Source: Parapedobacter luteus
GTDB taxonomy: Bacteria; Bacteroidota; Bacteroidia; Sphingobacteriales; Sphingobacteriaceae
Direction of reading: 5' to 3'
Assembly (NCBI RefSeq): GCF_900168055.1
Contig: NZ_FUYS01000014.1
Location: 38,723-102,722, forward strand
DNA: 64,000 bases
Shown here: piece by piece, positions 18,462 to 27,085 of the stretch
Numbering within the stretch: position 1 is the first letter of the stretch
Layout: each line of letters begins with the position of its first letter
Position numbers and translations under genes: made by a program
Notes under the pieces: generated by a model
What the model was told of the DNA's origin: nothing
Database searches by the model: none
What the model saw: only the letters and a program-made list of their open reading frames with translations

Positions 18462-19373
18462 TCAACGGTTATCTTCCAGTTCAAGGGGGTTATTGTCCAC
18501 GGGAGATATCTGCGTATTGTCCTTTTTCACATTGACGCTTTTGATGCGGGAAGGGTCGATAGAAGCCATCGCGTTTCCTCCGCCTGCTCCCACGCGTACC
18601 ACGGGACGTCCGCTGCCTCCCCCCGCCGTTGCTGTGCCTTGCGAGCGGGCGTTATGTGCTGCCTGGGGGTTTCTTTTATACGCTTCCACCAGCTTATCCA
18701 GCGCTTTTTGCGTGGTCGGGATTGCGTTGTCGGGAAGCAATACCGCGGCTTCGCTTTCCTCAAAGGTCTCGAAACCCGCGTAGCGGAAAACCACGTCTTC
18801 CCGGCTGTCCACGGCTTCGAGAATCAGGCCCGGAAGTCCCTGCAGCTTCCAGGGACCGGCCTGAAAGGGCACTTCCGTGGTAAACCATGCCGTGTATTCC
18901 CGGCCTTTGAACCGGCCGGTGGCTCTCTGTGCCGTATAGCCGCCAATCTCCTTGGTCTCGTCGGATACGTGCCAGTCAATAGCCGGATAATCTTCGTCCA
19001 CCAAGTATGTTTCCCCTGCCACACGGGATAGCTGCTTGAATGCCTGTGTTCCCGGCTTCGCGTAGTATGACTCCTGTGTGGTGCGGCCGCTTCCGGTGAT
19101 GGTGAGGTTGCCGTCGAACGAAGGGTCTTCCAGTTGCTTTTGGATTTGCTGGTTGATCTGTTCGCCCGTATTGGAACCGTAGAGCGAAGCATGCTGCCCT
19201 ATGTAAAGCACCATTTCCTCTTTATGCGGCTTGTCGGGTTGCAGGGTGTCGTTGATGTGCGTGAATTCATAAAGCACGCGGGCAAGCGCCGGTTCGCTTT
19301 GCTGCGCTTTGGTTGTTGTTGCCAAACATCCTGTAAATAATAGAAAACAAAAACACTTCATTTTTATTCGCAT
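18462..19373 (-). CDS. GLPGLI family secreted protein
   Basis: The defining motif is present as WKLQGLPGLILEA near residue 175, after a signal peptide (CFCFLLFTGCLATTTKAQ). At 303 aa it is typical. The C-terminal third holds a low-complexity Gly-rich stretch (TATAGGGSGRPVVRVGAGGG) that looks flexible. It is upstream of, and likely cotranscribed with, the beta-barrel gene; such pairs are frequent but their job is unknown. ATG 19361 is an alternative start giving a shorter n-region. Confidence 0.9.
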   Translation of the reverse strand: MRIKMKCFCFLLFTGCLATTTKAQQSEPALARVLYEFTHINDTLQPDKPHKEEMVLYIGQHASLYGSNTGEQINQQIQKQLEDPSFDGNLTITGSGRTTQESYYAKPGTQAFKQLSRVAGETYLVDEDYPAIDWHVSDETKEIGGYTAQRATGRFKGREYTAWFTTEVPFQAGPWKLQGLPGLILEAVDSREDVVFRYAGFETFEESEAAVLLPDNAIPTTQKALDKLVEAYKRNPQAAHNARSQGTATAGGGSGRPVVRVGAGGGNAMASIDPSRIKSVNVKKDNTQISPVDNNPLELEDNR

Positions 19374-19533
19374 AACATTTGTTTTTTGTTAGACGCGTCC
19401 ATTCGCGCCACTTAAATCATTCCGTTTATCAGTCTACATTATAGATGAAGTCTCATAATACAGCCTACCCAACAGACTACGAAAATATAGTAATATTACG
19501 AAACAAGCAAATTAAATACGAATTGTTCGTAGA
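19374..19533. other. Intergenic region upstream of the GLPGLI gene
   Basis: Should hold the promoter for the leftward GLPGLI-barrel pair; no clear TAnnTTTG box was found. No gene seen. Confidence 0.4.
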
Positions 19534-19758
19534 TTAAATGATCGGCATCTCCCACCCGGTTCTTGGGTACTTGTATTGCATCCCCACCCGCCAGCGTCGA
19601 AAGTATGACCGAAATCGTAGAACAGCTAGGGTAAACAACGCGCTGATACTAAATTCTGCAATGGCCGAAAACGACTCATAGTTGGGGGAACCGCCGCCCA
19701 GCCAAAGCCGATCCTGGAAGGTATACTTGAGCCATCGGGCCGGTTGATCGAAATGCAG
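19534..19758 (-). pseudogene. Remnant of a PorP/SprF-family (type IX secretion-associated) outer membrane protein, C-terminal part
   Basis: Reading the minus strand gives WLKYTFQDRLWLGGG, then ESFSAIAEFSIS, which match the last barrel strands of PorP/SprF proteins. The frame then breaks: the next recognisable piece, FYDFGHTFDAGG, is in a second reading frame, and MQYKYPRTGWEMPII before the TAA at 19534 is back in the first. The upstream end is lost (a stop lies right before the fragment), and the phospholipase gene begins its stop codon at 19776. I infer a gene truncated by rearrangement and then decayed by frameshifts. The family call rests on pattern memory only. Confidence 0.5.
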
Positions 19759-19775
19759 TTAATTTACAACCGGTA

Positions 19776-21926
19776 CTATATTTCAGTTGCCATCGCAGGG
19801 TCGCTAATACTGTGTTTACCAGTTTCTACCCTCCCGGCGAACCGGTGCAAAAAGCCGGCTTTAGTTTTTATGGTAAAGTCGTACCAGTTGCCGCTTTCTC
19901 TAAGGCCGATGTATTTTCGCAGCAGTTCTCCCGCGCCCAAGGAAACGACCTCAGCCTTTTTATAATCGTACGCATTGGCTACTATTTCGATGTGCATCGG
20001 AACCGAGGAACTGTTCCGTAGCAAAACGAAAATACCACCGTTTATCTGGTCATACTCCAGTTGAATTTCTGGTTCGTCATCATTGATATTCCCCGAGAAT
20101 TTGTGAAAATAACCGTTGGGACCGTATACCTCTAAGTCATAGCAGCCATTGCTATCGATCACATCCCATTCATCCATTAACGATTTCGTCGCTTCCACCG
20201 TGTAGCGCCGGGGTATCTTATCCAGCCGGTTCATATCATATACATGGTATACCGCGCCTTTATGCCCCTTGTTTTCAAAAACCAATCGTACCTGCCTATC
20301 GTCTTGCAGGTACTTCAACGTGCAGTGCAGGCGGTAGGGAAGTGCTCTTGAAGGGCGGCTGCCCCGTTCTTGATACAGCCGGGCGGGTTGTTGAGGGGCT
20401 GCCGCAGTGGGTAATGCCCGGGAGGCTGCGTCCTTCTTCTCGAACCCAGAAGTATCCGGCATAACAGGAGTTTTCGGATCATTCGGCGTGACAAAATCAA
20501 ATGCCGATGTGAGATCACTGCTGATGGCGCGATGCCACGGAGAAATAGCGGGAATGGTAATACCAAACCTTTTCTCAATAAATTGCCCTACTGATGTGTG
20601 ATCTGCTACGGCAGAATCTACCCATCCGCCCTTGCTCCAAGGCGACAGGATGTACATCGGAACCCTCGGTCCCATACCCCAAGGTCGTAAATTGCCGGAG
20701 ATGGTGTCTCGTTTATCGATGTAGACACGCTCGGCCTCCATATCATCAAGGTTGTCTTTGTCATTATGAAAGTACATGCCTGCCAACTCCAGCGTCGATT
20801 TACCTGCAAGTGTCCCATCCAGGTTGTAAGAAGGCACCGCAGGTGCCGGCAGGTGATCGAAAAGGCCATCATTCTCGTCAAAGGTCAGAAAGAAAACAGT
20901 CTTGCTCCAGACCTCCGGATTGGATGTAATGGCCGAAAGAACCTGATGCGTAAAGTTGGATGCCCGATAAGGACTCGAGGGTGCCCCCGGATGCTCAGAG
21001 TTGCTTTGTGAAGGCAATATCCAACTCACCTGCGGCAGGCGATTATTTTTGACATCATTGGCTAGGTCTTCAAGCGACCAATGCCGCATACCATTTTCGT
21101 AAATAGGATCACCAGGCTTGGCATTTCGGAAGCTCTCAAATGCCAAGCAGCCATGCATGGCTCCTGTCCAATTGTCATTGGGATCTTGATATATGCGCCA
21201 ACTAATCCCGGCCTCCTGCAACACATCCGGTATGGTAGGCCATGAGAAGGCACTCCCCTGATACGTGTAGCCCGGTTCGGGCATCTCCCCTTCTATCCAA
21301 CACCGTAAATTGACCGGCTCCGAATCTGCATCAGTGCAATTGATGCCTGCTGCACGCTTGTCCGGGTCGTGTACAGACCCTGACCAGAACACAATTCGGT
21401 TAGGATCCGTACCCGTGGCGACGGAGCAATAGTAGGCATCACAAATTGCGAAATATTCCGCCATGGCATATTGAAAAGGAATCTCCTCTCTGGTATAATA
21501 GGCCATGGAATAGGGGGTCTTGAATAACGGCCAAAATCCATACTTGCCTTGATTCCAGGCTGCTTGGGTATCCGGAAAGTTATGCGGAGTACCACTGATA
21601 AATGCTGCGTTTGATTTTTTCGCATCGGCCCGGTACGGTGGTACTATTTTCTCGCCGTCTGACTGATGAAAAGCACGCTGACCGCTTTCGAGTGGTATCG
21701 GAAATCGATCACCAAACCCGCGAACGCCCCTCATGGCACCAAAATAATGGTCAAAAGACCGGTTTTCCTGCATGAGGATGACGATGTGCTGTACGTCTTT
21801 GATGGAGCGGGTAGCGTTGTAGGCTTCTACGGCCAGTGCTTTTTGTAAGAGTGGCTCCCAAATGGTTGTCGCCAGTCCCGCTGTGGCGGACAACTTGATG
21901 AAATCTCTCCTGTTTAACTTGGACAT
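19776..21926 (-). CDS. Phosphocholine-specific phospholipase C, Tat-exported
   Basis: A 716-aa member of the PlcN/acid-phosphatase-like phosphoesterase family, which cleaves phospholipid headgroups outside the cytoplasm. Twin-arginine signal NRRDFIKLSATAGLATT at residues 5-21; metal-site motifs MQENRSFDHYFG near residue 53 and FDENDGLFDHLP near 350; two repeated C-terminal beta domains of the DUF756 type, seen as GCYDLEVYGPNGYFHKFSG and NWYDFTIKTKAGFLHRFAG. No lipase chaperone or second Plc gene is nearby. Possible roles are phosphate scavenging or host/neighbour membrane attack; the sequence does not choose between them. Confidence 0.92.
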   Translation of the reverse strand: MSKLNRRDFIKLSATAGLATTIWEPLLQKALAVEAYNATRSIKDVQHIVILMQENRSFDHYFGAMRGVRGFGDRFPIPLESGQRAFHQSDGEKIVPPYRADAKKSNAAFISGTPHNFPDTQAAWNQGKYGFWPLFKTPYSMAYYTREEIPFQYAMAEYFAICDAYYCSVATGTDPNRIVFWSGSVHDPDKRAAGINCTDADSEPVNLRCWIEGEMPEPGYTYQGSAFSWPTIPDVLQEAGISWRIYQDPNDNWTGAMHGCLAFESFRNAKPGDPIYENGMRHWSLEDLANDVKNNRLPQVSWILPSQSNSEHPGAPSSPYRASNFTHQVLSAITSNPEVWSKTVFFLTFDENDGLFDHLPAPAVPSYNLDGTLAGKSTLELAGMYFHNDKDNLDDMEAERVYIDKRDTISGNLRPWGMGPRVPMYILSPWSKGGWVDSAVADHTSVGQFIEKRFGITIPAISPWHRAISSDLTSAFDFVTPNDPKTPVMPDTSGFEKKDAASRALPTAAAPQQPARLYQERGSRPSRALPYRLHCTLKYLQDDRQVRLVFENKGHKGAVYHVYDMNRLDKIPRRYTVEATKSLMDEWDVIDSNGCYDLEVYGPNGYFHKFSGNINDDEPEIQLEYDQINGGIFVLLRNSSSVPMHIEIVANAYDYKKAEVVSLGAGELLRKYIGLRESGNWYDFTIKTKAGFLHRFAGRVETGKHSISDPAMATEI

Positions 21927-22101
21927 ATGCGTTTAAAAAGGTTGAAATAGCGCTTAAAGATAAGATAAAAAGTATTAAAACGGGTAAACGACAGTACTTG
22001 CCAAAGGGCAATAAAACGAAACAACTTGAACTTGCAAACAGGCATGGATATTGCGGCGTTAAACCACCGTTTGCATTAAAGCGAAAGCGCACTGAAGGCG
22101 A

Positions 22102-22131
22102 AATGATTAAGCAGTCATGTCTTTAATCATT
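22102..22131. repeat. Inverted repeat between divergent genes
   Basis: AATGATTAA (22102-22110) and TTAATCATT (22123-22131) separated by 12 bases, 176 bases upstream of the phospholipase gene and 40 before the small membrane protein gene. Possible operator or RNA hairpin; no regulator can be named. Confidence 0.4.
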
Positions 22132-22170
22132 AAGGTTCTGCCCGACCATTGAAGACTAACACATTAACGG

Positions 22171-22356
22171 ATGAATATCAAGCGAATTTTTGGCACCGTA
22201 CTTACCGTTTTGGGTATAGGTGGGCTTATCTACACCGGTGTCATGGTAGTACAACAGAGCAACCAAGTACGTGAATTGATTGTCGTGGGCATCCTGGGCC
22301 TGATATTTTTCTCATCAGGTATCTCGTTGATCCGTAATACCAAAGACAAAGAATGA
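22171..22356 (+). CDS. Small two-helix membrane protein of unknown function
   Basis: 61 aa with two hydrophobic segments: IFGTVLTVLGIGGLIYTGVM and ELIVVGILGLIFFSSGISLI, and a charged C-terminal tail (RNTKDKE). The composition is strongly that of a real inner-membrane protein, and small proteins of this shape are common in Sphingobacteriales. No function is known to me. It is alone on its strand, converging on an L,D-transpeptidase gene 21 bases later. Confidence 0.75.
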   Translation: MNIKRIFGTVLTVLGIGGLIYTGVMVVQQSNQVRELIVVGILGLIFFSSGISLIRNTKDKE

Positions 22357-22377
22357 GTTTTTCTGCGTTGGGCCTTC

Positions 22378-23178
22378 TTAATTCACCATCGTATTCGGTG
22401 CGGTCTGCCCCGAGCTCGCCTTTTCATTTTGCGCCAGCATCGTTTTTGAACGCTGGCGTTCATGATTTTTCAGCACACTACTGTTGGCCATGTATTCTTC
22501 ACTTCCTGCATAAATAAAAAGCAATGACCCATTCTTAATGGTATCAATGATTGGCCGATTCAGCGCTCTGGGCAACGCTGGACAACCATAGCTTCTCCCC
22601 AGTCTCCCAGTAGCACGTATCACGTCTTCGCTGCAATAGTCTGCACCGTGGATGACTACCGCCCGGGCCATCGCCTGATCATTGATGCCGCGCTCCAAGC
22701 CGGTCAGCCGAAGGGAATAGCCATTGCCCCCTTGATAGGTTGCATCGGTCAGATAAAACCCGAGCGAACTTTGCAAAGAACCATGTTTATTGGAAAATTT
22801 AGTAGCGTATTTCCCTCCACTGTTACGGCCGTGGGAAACGATGGTATGAAACAGCATTTTTTTGTTTTTCATATCCAACACATACATTCTTTTTTCCGTG
22901 GAAGGCCGAGTAAAGTCGATTACGGTAAGAATATCTTTATTTTTTGCCGGAATTGTTTTATAACCGATCATCGCTTGCTCAAAAGCCTCATAGTCAAGAA
23001 TGGATTGGAGGTTCAAGCTGTCGTAGAGTCTTTGGGTTTCCGAAAATTCGGGTGATGGAATCACTGAATCGATGGGTTTGGTTTCTTTGTTTTCCGCTTT
23101 ATTAACGTGAGATGGATGAAAGCCTAAGCCTGCAACAACCGCAACTATCATCATCAGCATCAACTTATTCATAGGCAC
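22378..23178 (-). CDS. Murein L,D-transpeptidase catalytic-domain protein (YkuD_2-like)
   Basis: The catalytic block VVIHGADYC followed by LGRSYGCPAL has the His and the Ser-x-Gly-Cys arrangement of the second L,D-transpeptidase family, with the acylated Cys near residue 199. A signal peptide (LMLMMIVAVVAGLGF) points to periplasmic action, forming 3-3 peptide crosslinks or attaching proteins to peptidoglycan. MNKLM at 23172 may be the true start. A second, different L,D-transpeptidase gene lies directly upstream in the same orientation. Confidence 0.9.
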   Translation of the reverse strand: MPMNKLMLMMIVAVVAGLGFHPSHVNKAENKETKPIDSVIPSPEFSETQRLYDSLNLQSILDYEAFEQAMIGYKTIPAKNKDILTVIDFTRPSTEKRMYVLDMKNKKMLFHTIVSHGRNSGGKYATKFSNKHGSLQSSLGFYLTDATYQGGNGYSLRLTGLERGINDQAMARAVVIHGADYCSEDVIRATGRLGRSYGCPALPRALNRPIIDTIKNGSLLFIYAGSEEYMANSSVLKNHERQRSKTMLAQNEKASSGQTAPNTMVN

Positions 23179-23196
23179 ACTTCTTTACGTCAGCTA

Positions 23197-23204
23197 CAAA
23201 GTTA
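23197..23204 (-). promoter_or_regulatory. Promoter -7 box for the YkuD_2 gene
   Basis: TAACTTTG on the minus strand, 18 bases before the ATG at 23178; a TTG lies 17 bases further upstream, a little closer than usual. Confidence 0.45.
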
Positions 23205-23237
23205 GCAATAATATAAATAGCCAAATGTTAAATAATG

Positions 23238-24293
23238 TCAATCAATGACGATGATTAACGATTGGAAGGTCTTTGCCCAATCGTAAATAAACTTGGCATG
23301 CGAAGACGCATTACGCACGCACATGTGTGATCGGGGTACAGTACCCAAGGTAGCGCTGTACTCGATGATGCTGGCGTCGGGGTGCTGTGTAGGGACTCCA
23401 TGGATGTATCCGCCGTTGGTAAAACGGCTTGCATGTGGCGCATAGCCCTGTATGGTTTTAGTTCCATCTTTCAAGTATAACATTTTTGGTTTCTTTTCCT
23501 GTAGCACAAAGATACCAACCGGGGTCTCCATCGAGTATGGAGGCTTATGCACCCCCGACGTGGCCGGGTTCATGCTCAATATCCGCCAAGACGCTTCTTC
23601 GGAACGTTCGATGGTGCAGATATTTTGATTGGTCACATCCACCACAATGACATGGTGAAACGTCACGGTGTCGCCAATGACCTTTACATATCTTTTGGGC
23701 ACTTCCCAGGTACCTTCGAAAGATATACCCGTTATCTTGACCATCGGGATGGTGTCACTGCTCAACAATTCAACCAACGAACCGTCCCGGCCGTATATGA
23801 TGGGAACATCGCTATTGCCTTCGCGATACAGCGGCACGGACTGGTAGCGCTCGGTCCCCAGTGTGTCAGATACGCGCTTGTAGGCATTCCGTACGTAGTT
23901 TGCCACAACGGGCGCTTCGCCGTTTCTGTTTTTATAATTCTGCAATACCGCATATTGCTTGTTACCTCGTTGAAAATTATCCACATACGCAAGTTTCTCC
24001 TTGATTTTATCCCATTGGAATACCCGAACCGTATCCTTGTAAGGATACTCATCGGCAAGTGTATATTGATCATAGGCCAGATCTTTGGAAAGTTGGATAT
24101 CATCAGCCGTCCGTGGGCGCCTGCGCTCCTCTTCTTCGGCTAATCTTACTTGTTCTAATGAATCTGCTTTTCGCCTTTCCGCTTCATCCTGTGAATTCTC
24201 GCGCTGATGGTTGCATGAAAAAATAAACGGTACAACAAAGAAAATGACTGGATACAAAAATAATCTCATATAGTTAAACAAATTTGGCACCAT
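23238..24293 (-). CDS. L,D-transpeptidase lipoprotein (YkuD family)
   Basis: The C-terminal third is a YkuD domain: METPVGIF, then GYIHGVP, and the active site SHMCVRNAS with the catalytic Cys near residue 328 (SHGC in most members, Met replacing Gly). The N-terminus has a lipobox FIFSC, so the mature protein is likely a lipoprotein facing the periplasm, with a charged Glu/Arg linker after it. The first two thirds do not match anything I can name. ATG 24269 would give a more standard signal peptide than ATG 24293. Confidence 0.88.
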   Translation of the reverse strand: MVPNLFNYMRLFLYPVIFFVVPFIFSCNHQRENSQDEAERRKADSLEQVRLAEEEERRRPRTADDIQLSKDLAYDQYTLADEYPYKDTVRVFQWDKIKEKLAYVDNFQRGNKQYAVLQNYKNRNGEAPVVANYVRNAYKRVSDTLGTERYQSVPLYREGNSDVPIIYGRDGSLVELLSSDTIPMVKITGISFEGTWEVPKRYVKVIGDTVTFHHVIVVDVTNQNICTIERSEEASWRILSMNPATSGVHKPPYSMETPVGIFVLQEKKPKMLYLKDGTKTIQGYAPHASRFTNGGYIHGVPTQHPDASIIEYSATLGTVPRSHMCVRNASSHAKFIYDWAKTFQSLIIVID

Positions 24294-24306
24294 CGATGCA
24301 TATTAT

Positions 24307-24339
24307 CAAAGATATATAAAAGGTTTGCGTTCATTCCAA
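24307..24339 (-). promoter_or_regulatory. Promoter for the YkuD lipoprotein gene
   Basis: Minus strand TTG at 24339-24337, 22-base spacer, TATCTTTG at 24314-24307; start codon 13 bases later. Confidence 0.5.
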
Positions 24340-24452
24340 TTGCCACTAAAAGTGTACCTTTTAAAAAAAATATTCCGAACTTGTCCAATGATAACCGTAT
24401 CAATCCTTATTCAATTGTAATTCGTATATTCAATCGTTTAACATCAAAGACC

Positions 24453-24800
24453 ATGAAAGAGTTTATGTTTCTTTTTCGTTTGCCCTTTAATACCGACGAA
24501 AGTGAGGTGACCCCTGAAAAAATGCAGGAGCTTGGCAAAAAATGGAATGACTGGGTAGGCAGTATCGCGGCGCAAGGAAAAGTGGTAAACGCCGGCCCCC
24601 GGCTCGAATCTACAGGCAAAGTGCTGAAAAAAAGTGGCGTGGTGACCGATGGCCCTTTTGTAGAGGTGCACGAAATGCTGGGCGGCTTTCTGCGGATTAA
24701 GGCCGATAACCTGGAAGAAGCCACAACGCTGGCCCACGGGTGCCCCGCCATCGATCAGGGCGGCAGTGTTGAGATTAGGCCTGTGTACGAACAACATTAA
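24453..24800 (+). CDS. YCII/DGPF-domain protein linked to an ECF sigma factor
   Basis: A 115-aa single YCII-like domain: KEFMFLFR at the start, VVTDGPFVEVHEMLGGF carrying the DGPF-type motif, and SVEIRPV near the end. These small ferredoxin-like-fold proteins are the usual genetic partners of ECF42 sigma factors, and the sigma gene follows 46 bases downstream. Its biochemical role is not established. ATG 24453 matches the domain boundary; longer frames with upstream TTG codons are unlikely. Confidence 0.88.
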   Translation: MKEFMFLFRLPFNTDESEVTPEKMQELGKKWNDWVGSIAAQGKVVNAGPRLESTGKVLKKSGVVTDGPFVEVHEMLGGFLRIKADNLEEATTLAHGCPAIDQGGSVEIRPVYEQH

Positions 24801-24846
24801 ATAAATAAATCAAAACCGGCGGTTTGCCCGCAGGTTTTTGCAGTTG

Positions 24847-26079
24847 ATGATGGATAACGACACCGGAATTATTGCAAATTTGTTCCGCGAGGAATTTTCC
24901 AAAATGGTCGCTGTGATTAGCAAACGGTACGGTTTGCAGCACATCGAAACCGCGGAAGACCTTGTCAGTGAAACGTTTGCAACAGCGGCTGAATCTTGGA
25001 AGGAGGGCGGGCTACCACCCAACCCCACTGCGTGGCTCTATACCGTTGCTAAACAAAAAACAATTCACTACTTCCGTAGGAACAGAATCTTAGCGGACAA
25101 AGTCATCCCCCAATGGGAAAGCAAGTTGGAAATGGCGGAAGAAATGGCTGAGGTAAATTTTTCTACGCAGCAAATAAAAGACAGCCAATTGCAAATGCTC
25201 TTTGTTGTTTGTAATCCAGCCATTGCCAGCGAAGCGCAAATAGGCTTAGCGTTGCGGATACTCTGTGGCTTCAGCATCGAGGAAATTGCCGAAGCGTTTT
25301 TTACCAACAAGGAGACTATCAATAAACGGTTATTCCGTGCAAGAGAGAGGTTGCGAGCGGAAAAAATCAAGATGGAGTTTCCGCCCAACAGCGAAATTAA
25401 CACCCGTCTGGACAATGCGCTGCACATTATTTACCTGCTATTCAACGAGGGATACTATTCGAAAACCAAAAATCAGATTTTGCGGGAAGAATTATGCCAT
25501 GAAGCCCTGCGATTGGGAGTCTTACTTATTGAGAATGAAAGCACCAACACACCTAAAACCAATGCGCTCATGGCGCTGATGTGCTTTCACGCTTCCCGGT
25601 TTAGTGCGCGGCAAACCAGCGAAGAGGATTTTGTACTGTATGAACAGCAGCATGCATGTAATTGGGACAAAAGTCTAATCCGCCAAGGAATGTATTTCCT
25701 CGGCCGGTCGGCCGCAGGTAACGAAATCACTTCCTACCATCTCGAAGCCAAAATAGCCTCCTGCCATTGCACTGGAACAGACACAAGGGAAAAATGGGAA
25801 GAGGTCCTGCAACTTTATAATCAATTGCTACTGATCAACTATTCGCCTGCCGTGGCACTCAATCGCACCTATGCCTTATACAAAGCTGACGGAAGAGAAA
25901 CGGCATTGAAAGAAGCTAAGAAGCTCAAACTGGTAAACAGTCATTTTTATTTCGCCTTACTCGGCGAACTCTACAAAGGCGTCGGCGATAAAAAGGCTAT
26001 TGAAAATCTTCGACGCGCATTTTCCCTTGCAAAAACGGAGACGGAAAGAAAAATTATTTTAAAACGAATGCAAACATGA
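24847..26079 (+). CDS. RNA polymerase sigma factor, ECF42-like, with C-terminal extension
   Basis: Sigma region 2 (LFREEFSKMVAVISKRYG through AWLYTVAKQKTIHYFRR) and region 4 (ILCGFSIEEIAEAFFTNK, NKRLFRARERLR) are followed by about 220 extra residues with helical TPR-like character (SPAVALNRTYALYKADG, FYFALLGELYKG). This architecture, plus the neighbouring YCII gene, fits the ECF42 group, in which the extension rather than an anti-sigma factor is thought to control activity. No anti-sigma gene is present. The stop overlaps the next start (ATGA). Confidence 0.9.
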   Translation: MMDNDTGIIANLFREEFSKMVAVISKRYGLQHIETAEDLVSETFATAAESWKEGGLPPNPTAWLYTVAKQKTIHYFRRNRILADKVIPQWESKLEMAEEMAEVNFSTQQIKDSQLQMLFVVCNPAIASEAQIGLALRILCGFSIEEIAEAFFTNKETINKRLFRARERLRAEKIKMEFPPNSEINTRLDNALHIIYLLFNEGYYSKTKNQILREELCHEALRLGVLLIENESTNTPKTNALMALMCFHASRFSARQTSEEDFVLYEQQHACNWDKSLIRQGMYFLGRSAAGNEITSYHLEAKIASCHCTGTDTREKWEEVLQLYNQLLLINYSPAVALNRTYALYKADGRETALKEAKKLKLVNSHFYFALLGELYKGVGDKKAIENLRRAFSLAKTETERKIILKRMQT

Positions 26080-26468
26080 TGACAAAGCGAAACAAAATCC
26101 TTTATTGGATTGCCACCCTTTGGCTGGCGTTGGGAATGCTCTCAACAGGAATCGTGCAATTGATTAAAATGGACGAAGAAGTCGAAGCAATGAAACACTT
26201 GGGTTATCCGGACTATTTGCTGACTTTGCTTGGGACTTTGAAAATTCTTGGGGTGGCCGTAGTCCTTATCCCCAGATTTCCCTTATTGAAGGAATGGGCT
26301 TACGCAGGTTTTTTCTTTGCGATGTTGGGGGCTATATTTTCGCACGTCGCATCCGGTGATTCCATAATGGAACTATTTGGTCCCGTGTTATTGCTAACGC
26401 TGACCGCGCTGTCGTGGTATTTCAGACCGCCAGCCAGAAAAGTTTCTATTAACCATAAAATGAATTAA
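26076..26468 (+). CDS. DoxX-like membrane protein
   Basis: 130 aa with four hydrophobic helices and the DoxX-like sequence LYWIATLWLALGMLSTGI, HLGYPDYLLTLLGTLKILGV. Family members are small inner-membrane proteins; some are linked to redox or thiosulfate metabolism, but most have no assigned role. It overlaps the sigma gene by four bases, so it is translationally coupled and very likely part of the same module. Confidence 0.85.
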   Translation: MMTKRNKILYWIATLWLALGMLSTGIVQLIKMDEEVEAMKHLGYPDYLLTLLGTLKILGVAVVLIPRFPLLKEWAYAGFFFAMLGAIFSHVASGDSIMELFGPVLLLTLTALSWYFRPPARKVSINHKMN

Positions 26469-26518
26469 CTTCGGTCACTTATGTACTGTCACCAGCAAAG
26501 ACGACAAACAGCACAATA

Positions 26519-27085
26519 ATGAAAAACGATCAAAAGGAATTATCACCTGGTCAGCGGGACGAGTTGCTCGGCATTTTAAAGGCACGTTTTGAGAAAAACA
26601 GGAACCGCCACGAAGGTCTTGAATGGGCCGATGTGCATACGAGGCTCGCAGCCAATGCTGAAAAGCTCTGGTCGCTCCATGAAATGGAAAAAACGGGAGG
26701 TGAGCCAGACGTCGTGGGCTATGATCAGAAGACGGACGAGTATATTTTCTATGATTGCTCAGCAGAAAGCCCCAAAGGCCGCCGAAGCGTTTGCTATGAT
26801 CGAGAAGCATTGGAGGCAAGGAAAATGCATAAACCGGCAACGAGCGCTATGGATATGGCGGCCGCCATGGGTGTCGAACTTTTGACGGAAGAAGAGTACC
26901 GACAGTTGCAGCAACTCGGCGAGTTTGACTTAAAAACATCAAGCTGGGTCAAAACACCGGCCGATATCCGAAGACGCGGCGGGGCAATCTTTTGCGATCG
27001 CCGCTTCGGCCGTGTCTTCGTATATCATAATGGCGCCGACTCCTATTACGGTGTCAGAGGGTTTCGTGGCGCACTGCGGGTTTAG
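26519..27085 (+). CDS. DUF4256 domain-containing protein
   Basis: A soluble 188-aa protein with features of DUF4256: GLEWADVHTRL, EPDVVGYD, EYIFYDCSAESPKGRRS and a C-terminal RVFVYHNGADSYYGVRGFRG. It reads as a complete gene with no signal peptide. Function unknown. It follows the DoxX-like gene by 50 bases and may be a member or target of the sigma module. Its TAG stop overlaps the stop of the opposing RND pump gene. Confidence 0.85.
   Translation: MKNDQKELSPGQRDELLGILKARFEKNRNRHEGLEWADVHTRLAANAEKLWSLHEMEKTGGEPDVVGYDQKTDEYIFYDCSAESPKGRRSVCYDREALEARKMHKPATSAMDMAAAMGVELLTEEEYRQLQQLGEFDLKTSSWVKTPADIRRRGGAIFCDRRFGRVFVYHNGADSYYGVRGFRGALRV

Noticed and set aside
18414..19031. Plus-strand frame of 205 codons opposite the GLPGLI gene
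   Set aside because: Antisense of a recognised secreted protein; no signal or motif of its own.
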